A stretch of 5,252 bases of DNA from Thermoplasmatota archaeon (lineage in GTDB: Archaea > Thermoplasmatota > Thermoplasmata > UBA10834), in the NCBI GenBank assembly GCA_022848805.1, contig JAJISI010000084.1, positions 1 through 5,252 on the forward strand, read 5' to 3'. How positions within the stretch are numbered: the stretch's first letter is position 1; each line of letters starts with the position of its first letter. Below, piece after piece: positions 5,229 to 5,252 of the stretch. The translations under genes were made by a program, and so were the position numbers. A model generated the notes under the pieces. That model saw only the letters and a list, made by a program, of their open reading frames with translations, made no database searches and had not been told where the DNA came from.

Positions 5229-5252
5229 TTACAGATAGAGATTTTGTAGTGA
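5223..5252. other. AT-rich, C-poor tail interrupting ilvD at the right edge
   Basis: The last 30 bases are about 33% GC and contain a single C on the plus strand, unlike the GC-rich genes before them. They carry an in-frame stop for ilvD. They could be the end of an inserted element, one copy of a repeat, or sequence joined at a contig end. Nothing in 30 bases allows a choice. Confidence 0.5.

Noticed and set aside
5228..5252. Possible CRISPR repeat or insertion-sequence end at the right edge
   Set aside because: Only one copy and about 25 bases are visible, with no second repeat, spacer or terminal inverted repeat to support either.

Overview
The window is gene-dense, moderately GC-rich and archaeal in character, most likely from the Thermoplasmata side of the Euryarchaeota. 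The basis is a DUF835 membrane protein (a family I know mainly from Euryarchaeota), a TTTATA box with a purine-rich BRE, AGG/AGA arginine codons throughout, and archaeal-type LeuA, LeuC and PheA sequences. The phylum-level placement is inference. I see no tRNA, rRNA, CRISPR array or complete mobile element.

Layout. Minus strand 1-614: 5' two fifths or so of leuC, running off the left edge. Minus strand 655-2295: leuA, complete, 40 bp upstream of leuC, forming a leuA-leuC operon. 2296-2545: the divergent control region between leuA and pheA. Plus strand 2546-3451: pheA (prephenate dehydratase with ACT domain). Minus strand 3467-4822: a seven-helix membrane protein with a C-terminal DUF835 domain, convergent with pheA and only 15 bp from it. 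Minus strand 4920 to about 5228: the last ~100 codons of ilvD, cut off by an in-frame stop and an AT-rich, C-poor tail at the right edge. IlvD, LeuA and LeuC all serve branched-chain amino acid synthesis, and PheA serves phenylalanine synthesis.

The most interesting part is the control region. On the leuA strand, in order, there is a 10-bp palindrome, a BRE/TATA promoter, a long dyad over the expected transcription start, a strong Shine-Dalgarno sequence, a 20-codon ORF encoding MVTKSRGLLLLLPLGLILLA (9 Leu of 20, with five Leu codons in a row), and then the leuA ribosome site and start. Inside the Leu-rich ORF lies a small GC hairpin followed by a T-rich tract. This is the architecture of a leucine attenuator such as bacterial leuL, here in an apparent archaeon. 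I know of no established ribosome-mediated leu attenuator in Archaea, so this is the candidate new system in the window. The peptide, its ribosome site and the hairpin are read directly; the regulatory function is inference.
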